Shown in pieces: positions 1-11,614 of a DNA stretch of 64,000 nt. The notes beneath the pieces were generated by a model, which was given only the letters and a program-made list of their open reading frames with translations, was not told where the DNA came from and made no database searches. The stretch covers positions 25,710,875 to 25,774,874 of the forward strand of contig CM065175.1 of NCBI GenBank assembly GCA_033026295.1. Direction: 5' to 3'. The position numbers and the translations under genes are program-made. Each line of letters opens with the position of its first letter. The first letter of the stretch is position 1. The stretch is from Channa striata (lineage: Eukaryota; Chordata; Actinopteri; Anabantiformes; Channidae).

Positions 1-894
1 AGGAGAGGCATATGATTTGTTGTGAAGAAAAAGATGGAATGGAGAAGTCAGTGGGGGACCGTAGCAGAGCAGGAAGAGGCTTAGCAGAGTGGATTGACTG
101 GCGTAACACGTATTATGTTTCTGATCGTAATTTTCATTACAATCCCTTTGTAGAATACGTTCAGGTTACGTTCATGAATAACTTGCTTAGTTATAAAATG
201 TTGTCTTATGGGAGATATACTGTATACACACCCGTCAGCTACAACACACACGTGACCTGGTTGTATGAAGTGGTTTTTAATTTAGAAAAATAGTATGAAT
301 TAATAAATGCTGATGCATCGTTATGGGTCGACAACATTGCAACATGTGAAGTGATTAAAATCAGATGCACCCTCACTAAAAATGATCTTTGGCCCTTATT
401 TTTTTATTAATTTCTGTTCCTATTTTGTCACAATTAATAAAATTAATAAACATTCTTCTTAGTGGAGTACGTTAAGTGCAATCTTATCTTATAATCGTAT
501 CTATGTGAAAAAAAAAAAGGCGTGATCTTGCTACCGTAGAGGCGGCTAGTTTGCACATGTGGAATATAATTACATGAAAACAAAAACAGTTTTAAGAAAA
601 ACGTGGGGGGTAAGGAGGAGAGGAGCTCGACTGTAACTGATGATATGCCAGAAAGACCTTATAAACTTCAGCCAAGACTAAATGATCCGTGAGGCGTGTA
701 TCTGTGCGCTGTGTGTTTGCAGGCGTGTGTCGGGCGACGTTTACCTGTTTGCCTGCAGATGTGTGATGCATTTGAACACCAGTCTGTGTGTGAGCCATAA
801 AATCTACCGTGAATAGGTTTCGTGTGTTTGTGTGCTGAAGCCTGAAACCTTCACCAGGGGATCAGCGCATGTGAGGCCATCCACTTACACAGGA

Positions 895-895
<1 letters not shown>

Positions 896-941
<46 letters not shown>
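896..941. repeat. (CA)23 microsatellite
   Basis: Uninterrupted CA dinucleotides. Confidence 0.99.
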
Positions 942-945
<4 letters not shown>

Positions 946-1053
946 TGACTGTTAGCAGGAAACTGGATGTGTACCAACCAATCATCTCTTTTGACTACAT
1001 AACTCTAAGAGGGTTGTTGGTGTAATAAAAGTAAAAGTAAAAAGCACACATCA

Positions 1054-1089
1054 AGCTGGGGTCTGAGCTGGGGTCTGAGCTGGGGGCTG
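1054..1089. repeat. 12-base tandem repeat, 3 copies
   Basis: Unit AGCTGGGGTCTG repeated three times, the third with one change. Confidence 0.95.
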
Positions 1090-1254
1090 AACCACAGACC
1101 CTGGGGTTATGGACAACCCACATCTTCCTTGTTTACTTCTAAGAGAGGAGAGTCATAATTAGAAAACAATAGGGAGGATCTCTGGGCAGCCTCTGCTCTG
1201 ATTAGCATATCGTCCCAGTTTTCGTTATTTCATTCCTCCCACTCCCCGACTCAC

Positions 1255-1504
1255 CAGGCGCAGCTAGATTCTGGACTTGCGCGGGGACCTGGACGTTGCC
1301 TTCAGAGGCCAGGGTGAGACGGCCCCCCTTGGCGATGCGATCGCACAGCAGGGTGATGTGTTTCTTGAGGCGTGCGGTGTCCCGGGGTAGGCTGAGCACG
1401 GGGCCTCCCGCCTGGGCGAGAGATGTGGCCTGGTCCTTGGGGCTCCGTGACAAACACGTCCGCAGTAGATGGGATACGGCAGCGTCGCAGCTCTCCTCCC
1501 AGCC
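1255..1504 (-). CDS. bbs9: BBS9 coding exon, 13th in window (C-terminal helices)
   Basis: 250 bases from a CTCTTCAG acceptor to a GTGAGT donor: 83 codons plus one base. It starts GWEESCDAAVSHLLRTCLS and includes DTARLKKHITLLCDRIAKGG. The matching human segments are GWEETVDAAISHLLKTCLS and DTSQLKKHITLLCDRLSKGG (about 766-823). The last 20 or so codons (ending NLAAP) are poorly conserved, as in human. It ends at phase 1, so a further coding exon holding the variable tail and stop must follow to the left. I could not recognise it in 1-1254, and the human tail is itself low-complexity and poorly conserved. Confidence 0.96.
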
Positions 1505-1540
1505 CTGAAGAGACGAGACAAACTGGTAGATTAAAATCAA

Positions 1541-1645
1541 GGGGAGGACGTGCAAACTCCGCTCAGAAAGGCCACGGGCGGCCAGGGATTCGAAGCGGGG
1601 ACCTTCTAGCTGTGAGGTGGCCGCGCTATCAACACTGTGAGGCTG
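1541..1645 (-). mobile_element. tRNA-derived SINE-like relic
   Basis: Read on the minus strand this has a tRNA-like A-box-type segment (TAGCGCGGCC), a B box one mismatch from consensus (GCTTCGAATCC), and then a segment (GGAGTTTGCACGTCCTCCCC) typical of a repeat that I recall as abundant in fish genomes, where that part reads like GGAGTTTGCATGTTCTCCCC. It is truncated on both sides. It lies only 37 bases from the acceptor of the exon at 1255-1504. Family assignment is from memory. Confidence 0.65.
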
Positions 1646-2173
1646 CCGTTATTAAATCGTGGTCATGAAAAACACAAAAAGAAGAGAGGACACATAGGAG
1701 AATGAAGAAAGGAGAAGAAAAAAGATCATATAAGAAGACTATGAAAGAGCTGAAGGCCGCGGGATGGGGGGTGGAGACGGGATAAAGGTAAAACAGCGGA
1801 CAGCAAAATAAGAGGGCGATGAGAAGGGAAATCAAGGATGAAGAATGGGAGTCGAAAAGGAGAAGGCAGTAGGAGGAGGAACAGAAAAAGAAGGGACGGG
1901 AAGGGGGGGGGATGAAAGTGCAGGAGAGGAGGCAGAAAGGACGAACACTGACCTTAAAGTCTCGATGCTTTAACAATGTTCTTGGCATTTACGAAAGAGC
2001 AACAAAATAATAAAACACGCGGGACTAAAAGGGAGGAACACACACGCAATAAAGAACGGTAATAAAAGGCAGGGAGGAGACGTCAAGCATGTCTCTTAGC
2101 GCCTCTGCTCTGGACATCTCTGATCTAAAACCCACACATGCACCTATAGGCCTCCGAGGAGTCGCCCTGGGAG

Positions 2174-2175
<2 letters not shown>

Positions 2176-2238
<63 letters not shown>
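2176..2238. repeat. (TG)n microsatellite, 63 bases
   Basis: Uninterrupted GT repeat, followed after about 45 bases by a C-rich run (2284-2320). Confidence 0.99.
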
Positions 2239-2239
<1 letters not shown>

Positions 2240-3516
2240 AGGGCATGCTGACAGGTACTGTCCTACACTCTCCCTCTAACCAGCCTCCTCCGCTCCCACC
2301 CCCGCCCCCCCGCCCGCCGCCATGCTGATAGGCCCCTAATGAGCCATAATGACAGGTAATCAACCCTGTAATGACGATGACAGAGAGACACAGACCGAGA
2401 CAGGGAGACACGGAGAGACGGGGTTTTGTAGAAGGTCAAGAAGATTAGATGATGACAGAGAGGAAGGCAGACATTAGAGACCAATGGAAAGACGAGGATG
2501 AGCAGAGATAAGGACAGATGGAAGAGAGGACAGCGTGGGGGGAAAGACGGGAGTGAAAATGAGAGAGGAGGAGCAGGAGGAGGAAGAGGAGGGGAAACAA
2601 CAACGTCTGAGTGGGTTATCACATGCTCGGAACAACGAACAGTAACTGCAGGTTTCTGTGGAAACTTGGCAAACGCACACGTACTGACACATACGTTCCA
2701 CCGGCCGCGTGAAAACTAGACGTCACGAGACCTGAAGGCATTGGTCCACCAGAACGCGAGGGAAGGGAAAGGAGGTCGGGCGAAGCGGGTCTGGACAGAG
2801 GCCGGCGCGAATAACGAGGGTTTCCCTTTCATGCAGAAATAGAAGAGAAGTTCCTGTGCCCGGAAACAAGACGGGACTGTGTTATGTCATCCACTGACGG
2901 CTGGAGATTAAAGCGGTTTGTGTTAGCGAACATGTGCCACTTGAAGAGCGGCCCGTCACTATTTTAAGTAAATGCTCAGCCCAGTTTGAGGAGAGATATT
3001 CGGAGCTCTCAGCTGGACCATCAGTTCTCCTCAGAGGAAAGCGCCACCCCCTTATTAAGGAACAGTCTCATAGTCTGAAAACGCTCTCTGACAGGTTGAG
3101 AGTGGAGGGAGGGAGGGGGACAGTGATGTGGACTCCAAAGTGACTGTCTGAACCAGAACCAGTTGATACTGAAACGTTATTTTAAGTGGCGTTTTTGTGC
3201 ATGTGCATCTTCACAAAAGTGGCCCTATGATTGTTTTTATCATTAATAACGAGCCTCTCCTCACTGACGGCCGACAGTAAGGCTGCTTCACTCTGCAAAG
3301 CTTGTTGGCTGGATTTGCAGACGTATGTTCGAACTGCTTTTGTTGCTCAGGACCATGAAACCTGTGCGGTCACTGCACTGAGGTACAGGCCACCTGAACC
3401 CATTTCAGCGTTCACAGTTCTGTGCTGTCTCCACGTGATACGACAAACTCCTTTAACTATTTTGAATAGAGCAGGAGGCGTCCGTCCGGGTCATGCACTG
3501 GACAAGCTTTTCTGCG

Positions 3517-3610
3517 TCTTGGTTCTCAAAGTGCTTCACACTTGTCGTCACTCACCCATTCACACTCGCACTCTCAGCCCAACTAAACTGGGCTTCAGTG
3601 TCCCGCTCCA
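3517..3610 (-). mobile_element. Teleost interspersed repeat relic
   Basis: The stretch with CTCAAAGTGCTTCACACTTG followed by CACTCACCCATTCACACTCG resembles the end of a common fish repeat whose recalled consensus has a CAAAGCGCTTTACACTACATG motif and CATTCACCCATTCACAC. Probably the opposite-strand counterpart of the family at 19140-19270. Recognised from memory, without alignment. Confidence 0.45.
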
Positions 3611-3910
3611 ATCACAGTTATGATCGAACCAACAAGCAAAAACAACAAATCGGTGGACGGCAGCTCTACCTCCAGCGCCGCAGTCGCCCCGTGCACATTA
3701 TGTGCGTCACATACACAATGATGATGACTACAGTCACATTCAGTAAAGCAGCATGTTTTTGTGTTTACTGAACGTCGGACAGGAGACGGGGACGCTCACA
3801 AAGGACCACTATAACGCACATGCACAGACATGCCAAATCGTTCATGTGTTAAAATGGTAAACCTGAGCCTGGCCGGACCTGATCTCTGACCAGTAAAACC
3901 TGCTGAGCGG

Positions 3911-3934
3911 CAAGTTATTGCAAGTTATTGCAAG
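3911..3934. repeat. 10-base tandem repeat, 2.4 copies
   Basis: CAAGTTATTG repeated twice and followed by CAAG. Confidence 0.95.
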
Positions 3935-6739
3935 CCCCCCTTCTCGTGTTATGTTGTTCTGGACGATCTCACTGATCAAACTGCCTAAAAAAACTGAATC
4001 TGTTCCCATGAGCATCCATCCCATCCGTCCATCTATTGTCATTATTATAATTATCAACTGCTTATCCTGTGGGCAAATGTGCAGAATTAGCTAAAGCTCA
4101 TCAAGAAGATCATCACTGTAGTTCTACCGTGTGTGTTCTCCGTCACGCCGAACGTCCCGTCTCCAGCAGCCGTGTAAAACGAGCTGCAGCAAAACGTTGC
4201 TGACATCAGAGTTTAGTGCGAGTAAAAAAAAAAAAAAGCTGCTTTCAGAAGGGGCAACATAACTGAAATATGTGTCTGTCTCTGACTATAAAGGGCTATT
4301 GTCTTACTGTTGACACTCTGAACATGACATAGACAGGTGGTTAAAATAATTTTGCTCTTATTACGTCTTGTAAATCCCTTGTCCTTAAATGTTTCACAGG
4401 CTGCATCACGAATATTAGGTCTGACAGAGGGGAAATCCCAGGTATGATTGCAACATTACTGGATGGCCAAAGAGAGAATGTTCTCGGGCTCAGCGTACAA
4501 CCTTGGAGGTCTCCCAGAGAGACGGGTAAAAGTTCAGACAGCAATCCCTCAGTCCTGACATACTCATCGCGACTGGTGAAGTCATCTGGGTAGCCGGAGT
4601 TACGGCTCTGTGAGAACAATGTCGTACAGTAAGTTTCCTGGGGGAAAATTCGTCTACACAATAACGTCGCTTGACCAAATCAGTGAATTCCCTAATGGGG
4701 AAAAAAAAATCCAAAAGGTTGGATCAGGGACAAACTGTAATCGACTTTAAATCTGACAAATAACTGTCTGCTTACTCACAGTACGTGTGGAAGCCACCCA
4801 AGTGCTGGTGATTTGATTCAAATGTGAATTGGAGATTTAAACAAATTAAACAAACTAATTAAAAAAAATGGACATCTCACAGGATGTAGTTTTGCCATCA
4901 AAAACGTGTTGGGTCGTTGAAATTGGCTAATATAAGTGCTAAGATAATGTGCGAGTTATGACATATGACTGAAGTTCTGAAAGGACATGCAGCACAGTTT
5001 ATAAGAATGCTGGTAAACTGTTATCTGCCTCCTTGTATTAAAGTATCTTCTAGAAAAAAAGGTTTCGTACATCAGGACTTCGGATTGGACATCCACAGGA
5101 TCTGTGGAGGAGCGGAGCACCAACAAAAACTGTGTTAGCGGTTTGGTTGGGGATATCAGGGTTAGGTTAGCATCATTAAGGTTCAGCTAAAATCTCGTGG
5201 TTTTGCTTAAATTCTCCGCTTTGACATTCATCACATGACGGCATGTCACATGACTCTGTATCATAAGCAAGAGAAAGTTGCTTCACGTAACTCCGGCCTC
5301 TTGTGGGAAGGCCGTCTGCTTTGAAGACCCACCCATCCGCCAAAACCTCCTCCTTACAAACATTTCCACGTCTGAATACTGAGGGCGTCTTGAAACGAAT
5401 AGTTTACTTGCTCCAACTCCAATCAGTCGACCGATTTGTAAACTTTGTCCAACTGTGTCCGGCTGTGTCTCCTTTCAACATCTGTCTTGCCAGCTCACTG
5501 GTTAAGTGGATCCGGGGTGGGATTATGTGGGTAAACACAGGAAGTGGATCCTGTTCTGTACCGATTAATATTCCTGGTAATAAGACTGTCTGTCATGGCT
5601 TTACAAATCAAACTTTACAGAAGGACAGTTTAAAAGATCCCCGGCTTTGATGGGACGAGGTATGTGGACATTGAGAAGGACGGACAGATGGGCAGAGGAG
5701 GTCTTTTAATGGTACAAGAATGGAAGGTTACTCCAGCAGCAACTAGTTGATCTTCAGCCAGTGGTTTCGTTGGAGGTTCGCTATCCAAATGTGTCGTAGC
5801 GGCCTGACATTTAAAAAAAAATTAACGTCGGGAAGAGTCAAAGTCAAACTCGGCCTTGTGAATTTCTTGGGAGTTATTGGGCTGGATACCAGTCACACGA
5901 AGCAGCACTTATTTATAAATCCATCTGAGACGTTTCATATGAAAATGACACCTGTTCAAACTGAATAATGGCCCGTATGTATCTCAAAATACAAACCCAG
6001 AAACCTCGTTTGCAGATTGGAAACATTTCATCACTTCCCCACTGGTTCTTTATATGAACATAAAGCTCAAACAACCGTTCGACTCAGTGCTGCAAAGGAT
6101 ATTTCTAAATATATTCTTTACAACGCTGTAAATAGTTCTGTGGCAGTGCAGGCCTAGAGAAACATTTATAAGTAATATACAGAATTTATTTTGGCTAAGA
6201 CACGCAAGAAGCAAGCGCAAAAACAGGCTTTACAGCTGCGTGATGAATTCTGGTAGTAAATCGAAGAAGAGAGAAGGTGGGATCATCACAAGGCAGATAG
6301 ACAGCGTCAGCAGCTCTGTGCAAATGCAGGTTGACAGATGGAAAAGGCATAAAAGAGGAAGTGAGAGGATCAAGGGAGGGAAGGAGAGCAGAAGAGAGGA
6401 GGAAACGAGAGAGCGGAGAGCTTAGAGAAGGGAGGAGAAAAAGGGTTTGTGAGACGTGAGCTATAATTTTATACGCGAACTGAGAACGACTGTAGAAAAA
6501 CAAGATACAGGAGGAAAGAGCGAGAATGCCAAGCATGAGGAAAGACACGCATCATCGCGCTTTTATATCCATTTTTTTACGTCATCCTTTTTCAAAAAGC
6601 CCTTCTTCTGCACTCATCACTGTTTTATATATGTTAAAGAGACGTGAGAAGAGCAAAGCAGAGACAGAGGAGAAGAAGTAAGAAGGAGCGAGAGGAGGGA
6701 GGAAGTGGGAGACGAGAAGAAAGAAGTCCGAGGAATGCG

Positions 6740-6785
6740 AAGAGGAGGAGGAGGAGGAGGAGGAGGAGGAAGAGGAGGAGGAGGT
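6740..6785. repeat. (GGA)n microsatellite
   Basis: GGA units with one A interruption, at the end of a 150-base purine-rich tract. Confidence 0.97.
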
Positions 6786-8049
6786 GTTCTGGTTGGCTGC
6801 AACTAAATGAGACGTTTGGTTAGATTTCACAGAGATGCTTTTCCTCCGGTTCTCCACCTTCTTTACCTGCTCTTACCTCTGTGCAGACAGGAAGAGACGT
6901 TCATGTTCCCAAAATCCTTATTGTACATTTCCCCTCAGCTACAGGCCGAGTGTTCACATCTGCTGGATGTTTCGGGGAATTCTTTGCACTTTGCACCTGA
7001 GATGGATTATGAGTTAATCATAGGACACGTGGGTCTGAGGTCGTTTCGTTTTCGGCTATAAATGTAACTGTGTTATAAATGTAACTGTATCTGTGTTTTC
7101 ATTTTGACAGCCGGATCTTTGGGAAAGTCAACGAACCTCCTCTAGACTTAGAATGATCAATGTTTTAATTATAATGTACAAGCCGATCCGAATAATGGCT
7201 GCTAGCCCGCACATGGACCTAAACGAACGGAGGAATTAATCGTTGAAACAGTCAAATCAACTAATAATCGGATCAATGAGCAGTTGCTTGAAGGGGACGT
7301 AGAATAAAGCCTCCAATTCTTTGGCTCATCCTCTTCCATCTGTTCTCCCTCCCCTGAACTCTTCTCTCCTTTCCTTTTAAATCATTTTTTACTCCCTCTG
7401 TCCTCCTCCCTGGCTTTATTGTTGTTCGTGGCATTCCTCGGCCTTATCCCGCTGAAAGGAAACTCTTAGAGAAACGGACTCCCACTCACCTGGAACAAAG
7501 CTCACCTGTGTGGTCACGGCAAAGGTCAAAGGTCGAGGTGGAGAGTGAGATGGGGCATGTCTGCTGCGACACCTCAAGTATGCACTTGGTGTGATGAGTA
7601 ACTCAGTGTGAGGCTTCCTACTGAAGAACCATTCAGACTCCGTCTGGAGTTCATCTCTGGCCGACGTACTTGATTTTGTTCAGAAACACTCCGTTTAATT
7701 TGTCTTTTTATTAGGAACGTTCTACTTTTACTCTTCTCTACTTTTGACAACATGTGGATTTTGGATTTAAAGAAAAAGAGCTACAAAAGCAGAACTATGC
7801 TTCATTAAAACGAAGAAGGAGAACGTGTCACCACGTCTTTCAGTGTGTGGTCATAGCTTCCTACTGCTGTGTGTTCTGGAAATAGCTCGTCGGTCCACCT
7901 GTTTGTCTCACCGTTGGACGTGACCCTGATTACTGCTAATTCACTTAATGCCATTAATCCCATTTAAAATAACACACGCGTGTACACTCAAACACAGGCC
8001 CCCCGAGGCTCATCAACTGACCCTCTGAACCTATTTCTGTCTACAATCA

Positions 8050-8095
8050 GTGTGTGTGTGTGTGTGCGTGTGTGTGTGCGTGTGTGTGTGCGTGC
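8050..8095. repeat. Interrupted (TG)n microsatellite
   Basis: TG repeat broken by regularly spaced CG steps (TGTGTGTGCG blocks). Confidence 0.97.
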
Positions 8096-8781
8096 ACACT
8101 AAAAGACGAAGACAGATGTTTGTGGGGCTGTCAGAAGAGGCTGCAAATAGATTTAGTGTTAATGAGAGTTTCAGTGGATTGATCAGAGGTATGGAAAAAC
8201 TAACACACACGCACAAACCCAGGGTCTCTGTGGGGTGAGAAATCTTTTGTGGTCTGACTGCAGCCAATGGAAGAGCTCTGTCAACACGGTTGTTTAAATG
8301 CTGCTGCGCCCTGGTGCAGCACAAATTCATACACATAAATATGTACAACTAGCAAATACACAAGTTCAGACTCTGAGTCAGAGGCTGAATAAGGAGCAAT
8401 ATGACATCCATTGACGCTGAGACCTACCGCGACCTTGTCCCGTGTGTGCCTGTGCATCCCGCTGACTTACTCACATGCCTAAAGCCTTTGAGCATAACCT
8501 AATTCTAACAATAACTCTAAAAGTGTGTCAGGGGGTGACGACTGGCCATAATGTACTCAGTTCCCAAAAATATCCACACTCAGACACACACACACACCTA
8601 TAATGCTTAAATCATAAACAGGTACGGCAGAGCTGACAGGTGAGTGGTGAGTGACGGAGAGTGGGTGTTTGGTTATGTGTGTGTATATTTCTCAGGGACC
8701 AGCGGTACTAAATGGATTTTAAAAGTGTGTTTAAGCTGAGCGGACTGCAAATGGATAAACACTGATATTTTTATATTCTCG

Positions 8782-8806
8782 AGTGTGTGTGCGTGTGTGT
8801 GTGTAC
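8782..8806. repeat. TG tract abutting a BBS9 splice donor
   Basis: On the sense (minus) strand this reads as GTAC followed by CA repeats and begins at the first intron base after the exon 8807-8989. Confidence 0.97.
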
Positions 8807-8989
8807 CAGCTGTGGCGTGTCCTGCAGCAGTGGCAGCAGCGTGGCCTCCAGGATTGCAGTCTGGTCGGGGGTCAAGCCCTGCCACAGCGACAGCAGCAGC
8901 ACCAGTAGGTGTGTGGCGCTGCGCAGACGGACAAACGCCTCCTCCAGCTGCGCCCGGTTCTCCTCCGCGGCCTCGGCCAGCGCCATCAC
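8807..8989 (-). CDS. bbs9: BBS9 coding exon, 12th in window (C-terminal helices)
   Basis: 61 complete codons, phase 0 on both sides, from a CTGCTCCAG acceptor to a GTACAC donor. It begins VMALAEAAEENRAQLEEAFV and continues RLRSATHLLVLLLSLWQGL, then PDQTAILEATLLPLLQDTPQ. It matches human about 705-765 (ALADAVEEN, RLKSATHL, LWQKL, DQVAILEA). It forms a leucine-rich helical bundle. GC content is much higher than in the flanking intron. The donor runs straight into a CA repeat on the sense strand. Confidence 0.97.
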
Positions 8990-9478
8990 CTGGAGCAGGG
9001 AGGAGACTGTAAACATCTTTCGAATAATCACTTCAATCATCGCTTTAGTCCAGTGATAACAACACGACATGAGGTGTTTACATCTTTCTGCTTCAATCAA
9101 AAGCACTTGTGCTGAACTCCACCGTTACTCTAGAGCACAAAACAAATGGAGAGCAGCGGTTTCCAACTAAATAAGCCAAAGTGTGAGAGGAGTAAGAAAT
9201 GGTCAAATCATTTTCAATATTTAAATGGTGAAAGACACACAAAATGACAGCGCCTCAGGGAAATTTGGTGTTTACTCGGAGAAATCATTTTTCCCTGACA
9301 TTCCCGGGTATGGGTGTATACAACAAGAGCCTTTTTAAAATCAATTTTATTTATGAATGAACAACAATAAAAAATGGCAGCGTGATGATAATGATCATTT
9401 TTTTCAGGTCAATAACAAAGTGTGTGAGAATTCCTACAACTATTCTCTCTTAAAGCCATTTCCTGGTGAATTACCCGA

Positions 9479-9616
9479 CTTTGAAATCAAAAACGAGCTC
9501 TTCTAGGTTTTACTAATACACACAGCGAGGCCGAGGTCAACAGAGAGCGAGTGAATGCATGAATGAGGTGTGGTGGGAGGGGGTGAACTCTGACCTCCGA
9601 CCAGCAGTCAGTCCCT
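9479..9616 (+). repeat. Local duplication, copy 1
   Basis: Shares with 9879-10024 the segments TTGAAATCAAAA, CCGAGGTCAA, GAGAGCGAGTGAATGCATGA, TGAGGTG.GGTGGGA and CCAGCAGTCAGTCCC in the same order and direction. The copies are about 400 bases apart and moderately diverged. Confidence 0.85.
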
Positions 9617-9878
9617 CACACTCATTCATTTAGCACTTTCACGTTTTTTTTTATGAGCATCAAACGCACAGTTGCTCCACCACTGCTGTCCCAGTACACA
9701 CACTGTGCTGTGTTCACATTCAGAAAGAGAATCGAATATATTGCACTGTGGTTCTAAAAATACACAGATAAAACTGACTGTGAAAGCCTCTTCGATGACC
9801 TGCCCTCAAGGACACTTGTCATGAACCTTCTTGTTCAGGGTTCAGAAACACACAGAGCAAACAGAAACTGGACGCTGG

Positions 9879-10024
9879 CTTTGAAATCAAAAGCAGCACA
9901 AGTGGAGCTCTACCAGTTTTTACTTAAGTACACACAAAGCCGAGGTCAAAGGAGAGCGAGTGAATGCATGAGTGAGGTGCGGTGGGACCGGGTGACCTCT
10001 GACCTCTGGCCAGCAGTCAGTCCC
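9879..10024 (+). repeat. Local duplication, copy 2
   Basis: Second copy of 9479-9616. It has a short insertion after TTGAAATCAAAAGC. It differs by scattered substitutions and is followed directly by a purine-rich tract, unlike copy 1. Confidence 0.85.
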
Positions 10025-11094
10025 CCGATCCCTTCATCGTTACCACGACAGCAGCGGAGCGAGAGGAGAGGAGCGGTGTGAAAGAGTGATGACAGAGGAA
10101 GGACGTACGGCGATGAGGACAAGACAGGACAAGCCAGATGAAGAGAAGAAGAGAAACGGGAGATGAGAGAGGAGGAGGAGAGAGATGAACAGACAAGAGC
10201 GGGAGAGAGAGAAAGAGGAGGTGAAAGCAGATCTGGGGCTAATGGACGAGTGCGTGTTCGGGTAAATGAGTGATCCGCAGGGCCGAGAGCCAACGTTGGC
10301 CAGCAGTTTGTTTGACAAATGGATCCAGGGCTGGAAATCTGATCCTGCGAAAACAGAGATGGAAGAGTCTAAAGTGAAATGTGTGTGTGTGTATAAGTGA
10401 GTGCATGTCAGGTTTAAACAGCGATTGCCAAAGTAAGCGTTTGATTTGTGTAACTCTAAACCACAAACGTACAGGTACGTTCGAACGAGCGTCGGCTGTG
10501 TGACTCGCACGCAAGGACCGAAACAGGCAGAGTTAAACCCGCGTTCGCTTCCTTTCGTTTCTGTGGTGAGTCCCACAAGTCCCCAGTTCTCAGTCATGGC
10601 TGAGGTCACATGCAGGTGCTGCGTCACTCACTCTTTCACACCCTGCAAGTAAGACACACACACACACACCTGAAAATCACGTCAGGTTTTATCGTAAACT
10701 AACGTGCATTTAAACTATCATCTTCTCATTATTCAGACAGCATTTTAAAGGGCTGAGCAGTGGAGAGTGAACATATTATAAATATAATAAATAAGGCTTT
10801 AATACTTTTATCATCTGAAAAGGTTTAGAAGATAACAGCATTTCTAATTGGGTGAAATCTACAATATGCACATTTGTGGAAGGATGTGGTGGTAGTTTGG
10901 AGGATTCCAATTTTATAGAGACAAAAAAAGACTAAGACGGGAAAAAATTACAAAAGAACAAAAGTAGCTCGCTTCTCATACATCTCTTTTTGATAATAAC
11001 CATATTTTTGAAACAGTTTTCACAAAAACAAACTACCTGAAAGATGAACATTGATTCCAAAACTCTCTGTCATCATCCCCCTTAATTGTCAATG

Positions 11095-11117
11095 CACACA
11101 CACACACACACACACAC
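11095..11117. repeat. (CA)n microsatellite
   Basis: Short CA tract; another imperfect one lies at about 11264-11287. Confidence 0.95.
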
Positions 11118-11399
11118 CACCCTCCCCTCTGGGTCTGAAAATGTGTGTGTGCATTGATAAAGACTCCAGGTCCAGTAAAGGACGCCATTGTTGGCAGCAG
11201 CTCAGCTCCAAACACACACTGATTGATGCCAGCTGAAAGAACACAAAGACACATTTATCTTGGACACACACACAGACACACACACACAAAAAAAAAACAA
11301 GTAAGATTTGATATGAATGAAATCCGTAACCCATCAGTGTCCCACCATCAAAAACACAAATAAAACACAAGTGAACAGACTTTGTGAAAATGTTCATAT

Positions 11400-11402
<3 letters not shown>

Positions 11403-11446
<44 letters not shown>

Positions 11447-11464
11447 TAAAGACACACACACACA
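11403..11464. repeat. (CA)n microsatellite, interrupted
   Basis: CA repeat 11403-11444, then GATAAAGA, then CA again to 11464. Confidence 0.97.
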
Positions 11465-11572
11465 GTAAATGTATTTAAAAAAGGGAGAAGTCATTAAAAT
11501 TAGGGAGGAACAAAAACACATGATGCTCTGAACTGACTACAACACACCCTCACATTCAGATAAAAGTGGGCA

Positions 11573-11580
<8 letters not shown>

Positions 11581-11611
<31 letters not shown>
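11581..11611. repeat. (AC)n microsatellite
   Basis: Uninterrupted AC tract preceded by CTCTCTC. Confidence 0.98.

Positions 11612-11614
<3 letters not shown>

Larger units (their letters stand above)
1..1254 (-). other. bbs9: Left edge: probable BBS9 intron before the last exon
   Basis: This should be intron of BBS9, because the exon at 1255 ends at a good donor and mid-codon. The far left (1-600) is AT-rich with poly-A/T runs and no recognisable coding. It also holds a (CA)23 tract (896-941) and a 12-base unit repeated three times (1054-1089). No reading frame here resembles the BBS9 tail, so the terminal exon is probably outside the window, though a divergent one could be missed. Confidence 0.6.
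1505..8806 (-). other. bbs9: BBS9 intron, 7.3 kb
   Basis: Intron between the last two recognised exons. Contents in order: a tRNA-like repeat relic (1541-1645), purine-rich tracts (about 1670-1945, 2385-2600, 6240-6435, 6640-6790), a long TG repeat (2176-2238) followed by a C-rich run (2284-2320), a teleost-type repeat relic (3517-3610), a 10-base tandem (3911-3934), a GGA repeat (6740-6785), a pyrimidine-rich stretch (about 7315-7430) and a TG repeat (8050-8095). I see nothing supportable as a gene in the remaining AT-rich sequence. Confidence 0.85.

Noticed and set aside
12..293. 93-codon plus-strand frame at the left edge
   Set aside because: No recognisable motif and AT-rich downstream; not BBS9 sense strand; chance frame most likely.
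592..798. Minus-strand frame of 68 codons considered as the missing BBS9 terminal exon
   Set aside because: No resemblance to the BBS9 tail, wrong context (no acceptor giving phase 1), and composition driven by GTGT-rich sequence.
1202..1555. Single 117-codon minus-strand open frame taken as a gene
   Set aside because: It is the BBS9 exon 1255-1504 read through both splice sites; only the middle part is coding. Overlapping frames on both strands here are shadows.
1570..1640. Functional tRNA gene
   Set aside because: Has A- and B-box-like motifs but no complete cloverleaf or acceptor stem that I can pair; fits a tRNA-derived repeat relic.
8785..9056. Plus-strand frames opposite the exon at 8807-8989
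   Set aside because: Antisense shadows of a GC-rich coding exon; no independent support.
10040..10627. 195-codon minus-strand frame, one of the longest in the window
   Set aside because: Ser/Leu/Phe-rich translation of a polypurine tract plus CA sequence; no domain, no splice logic, lies inside a BBS9 intron.
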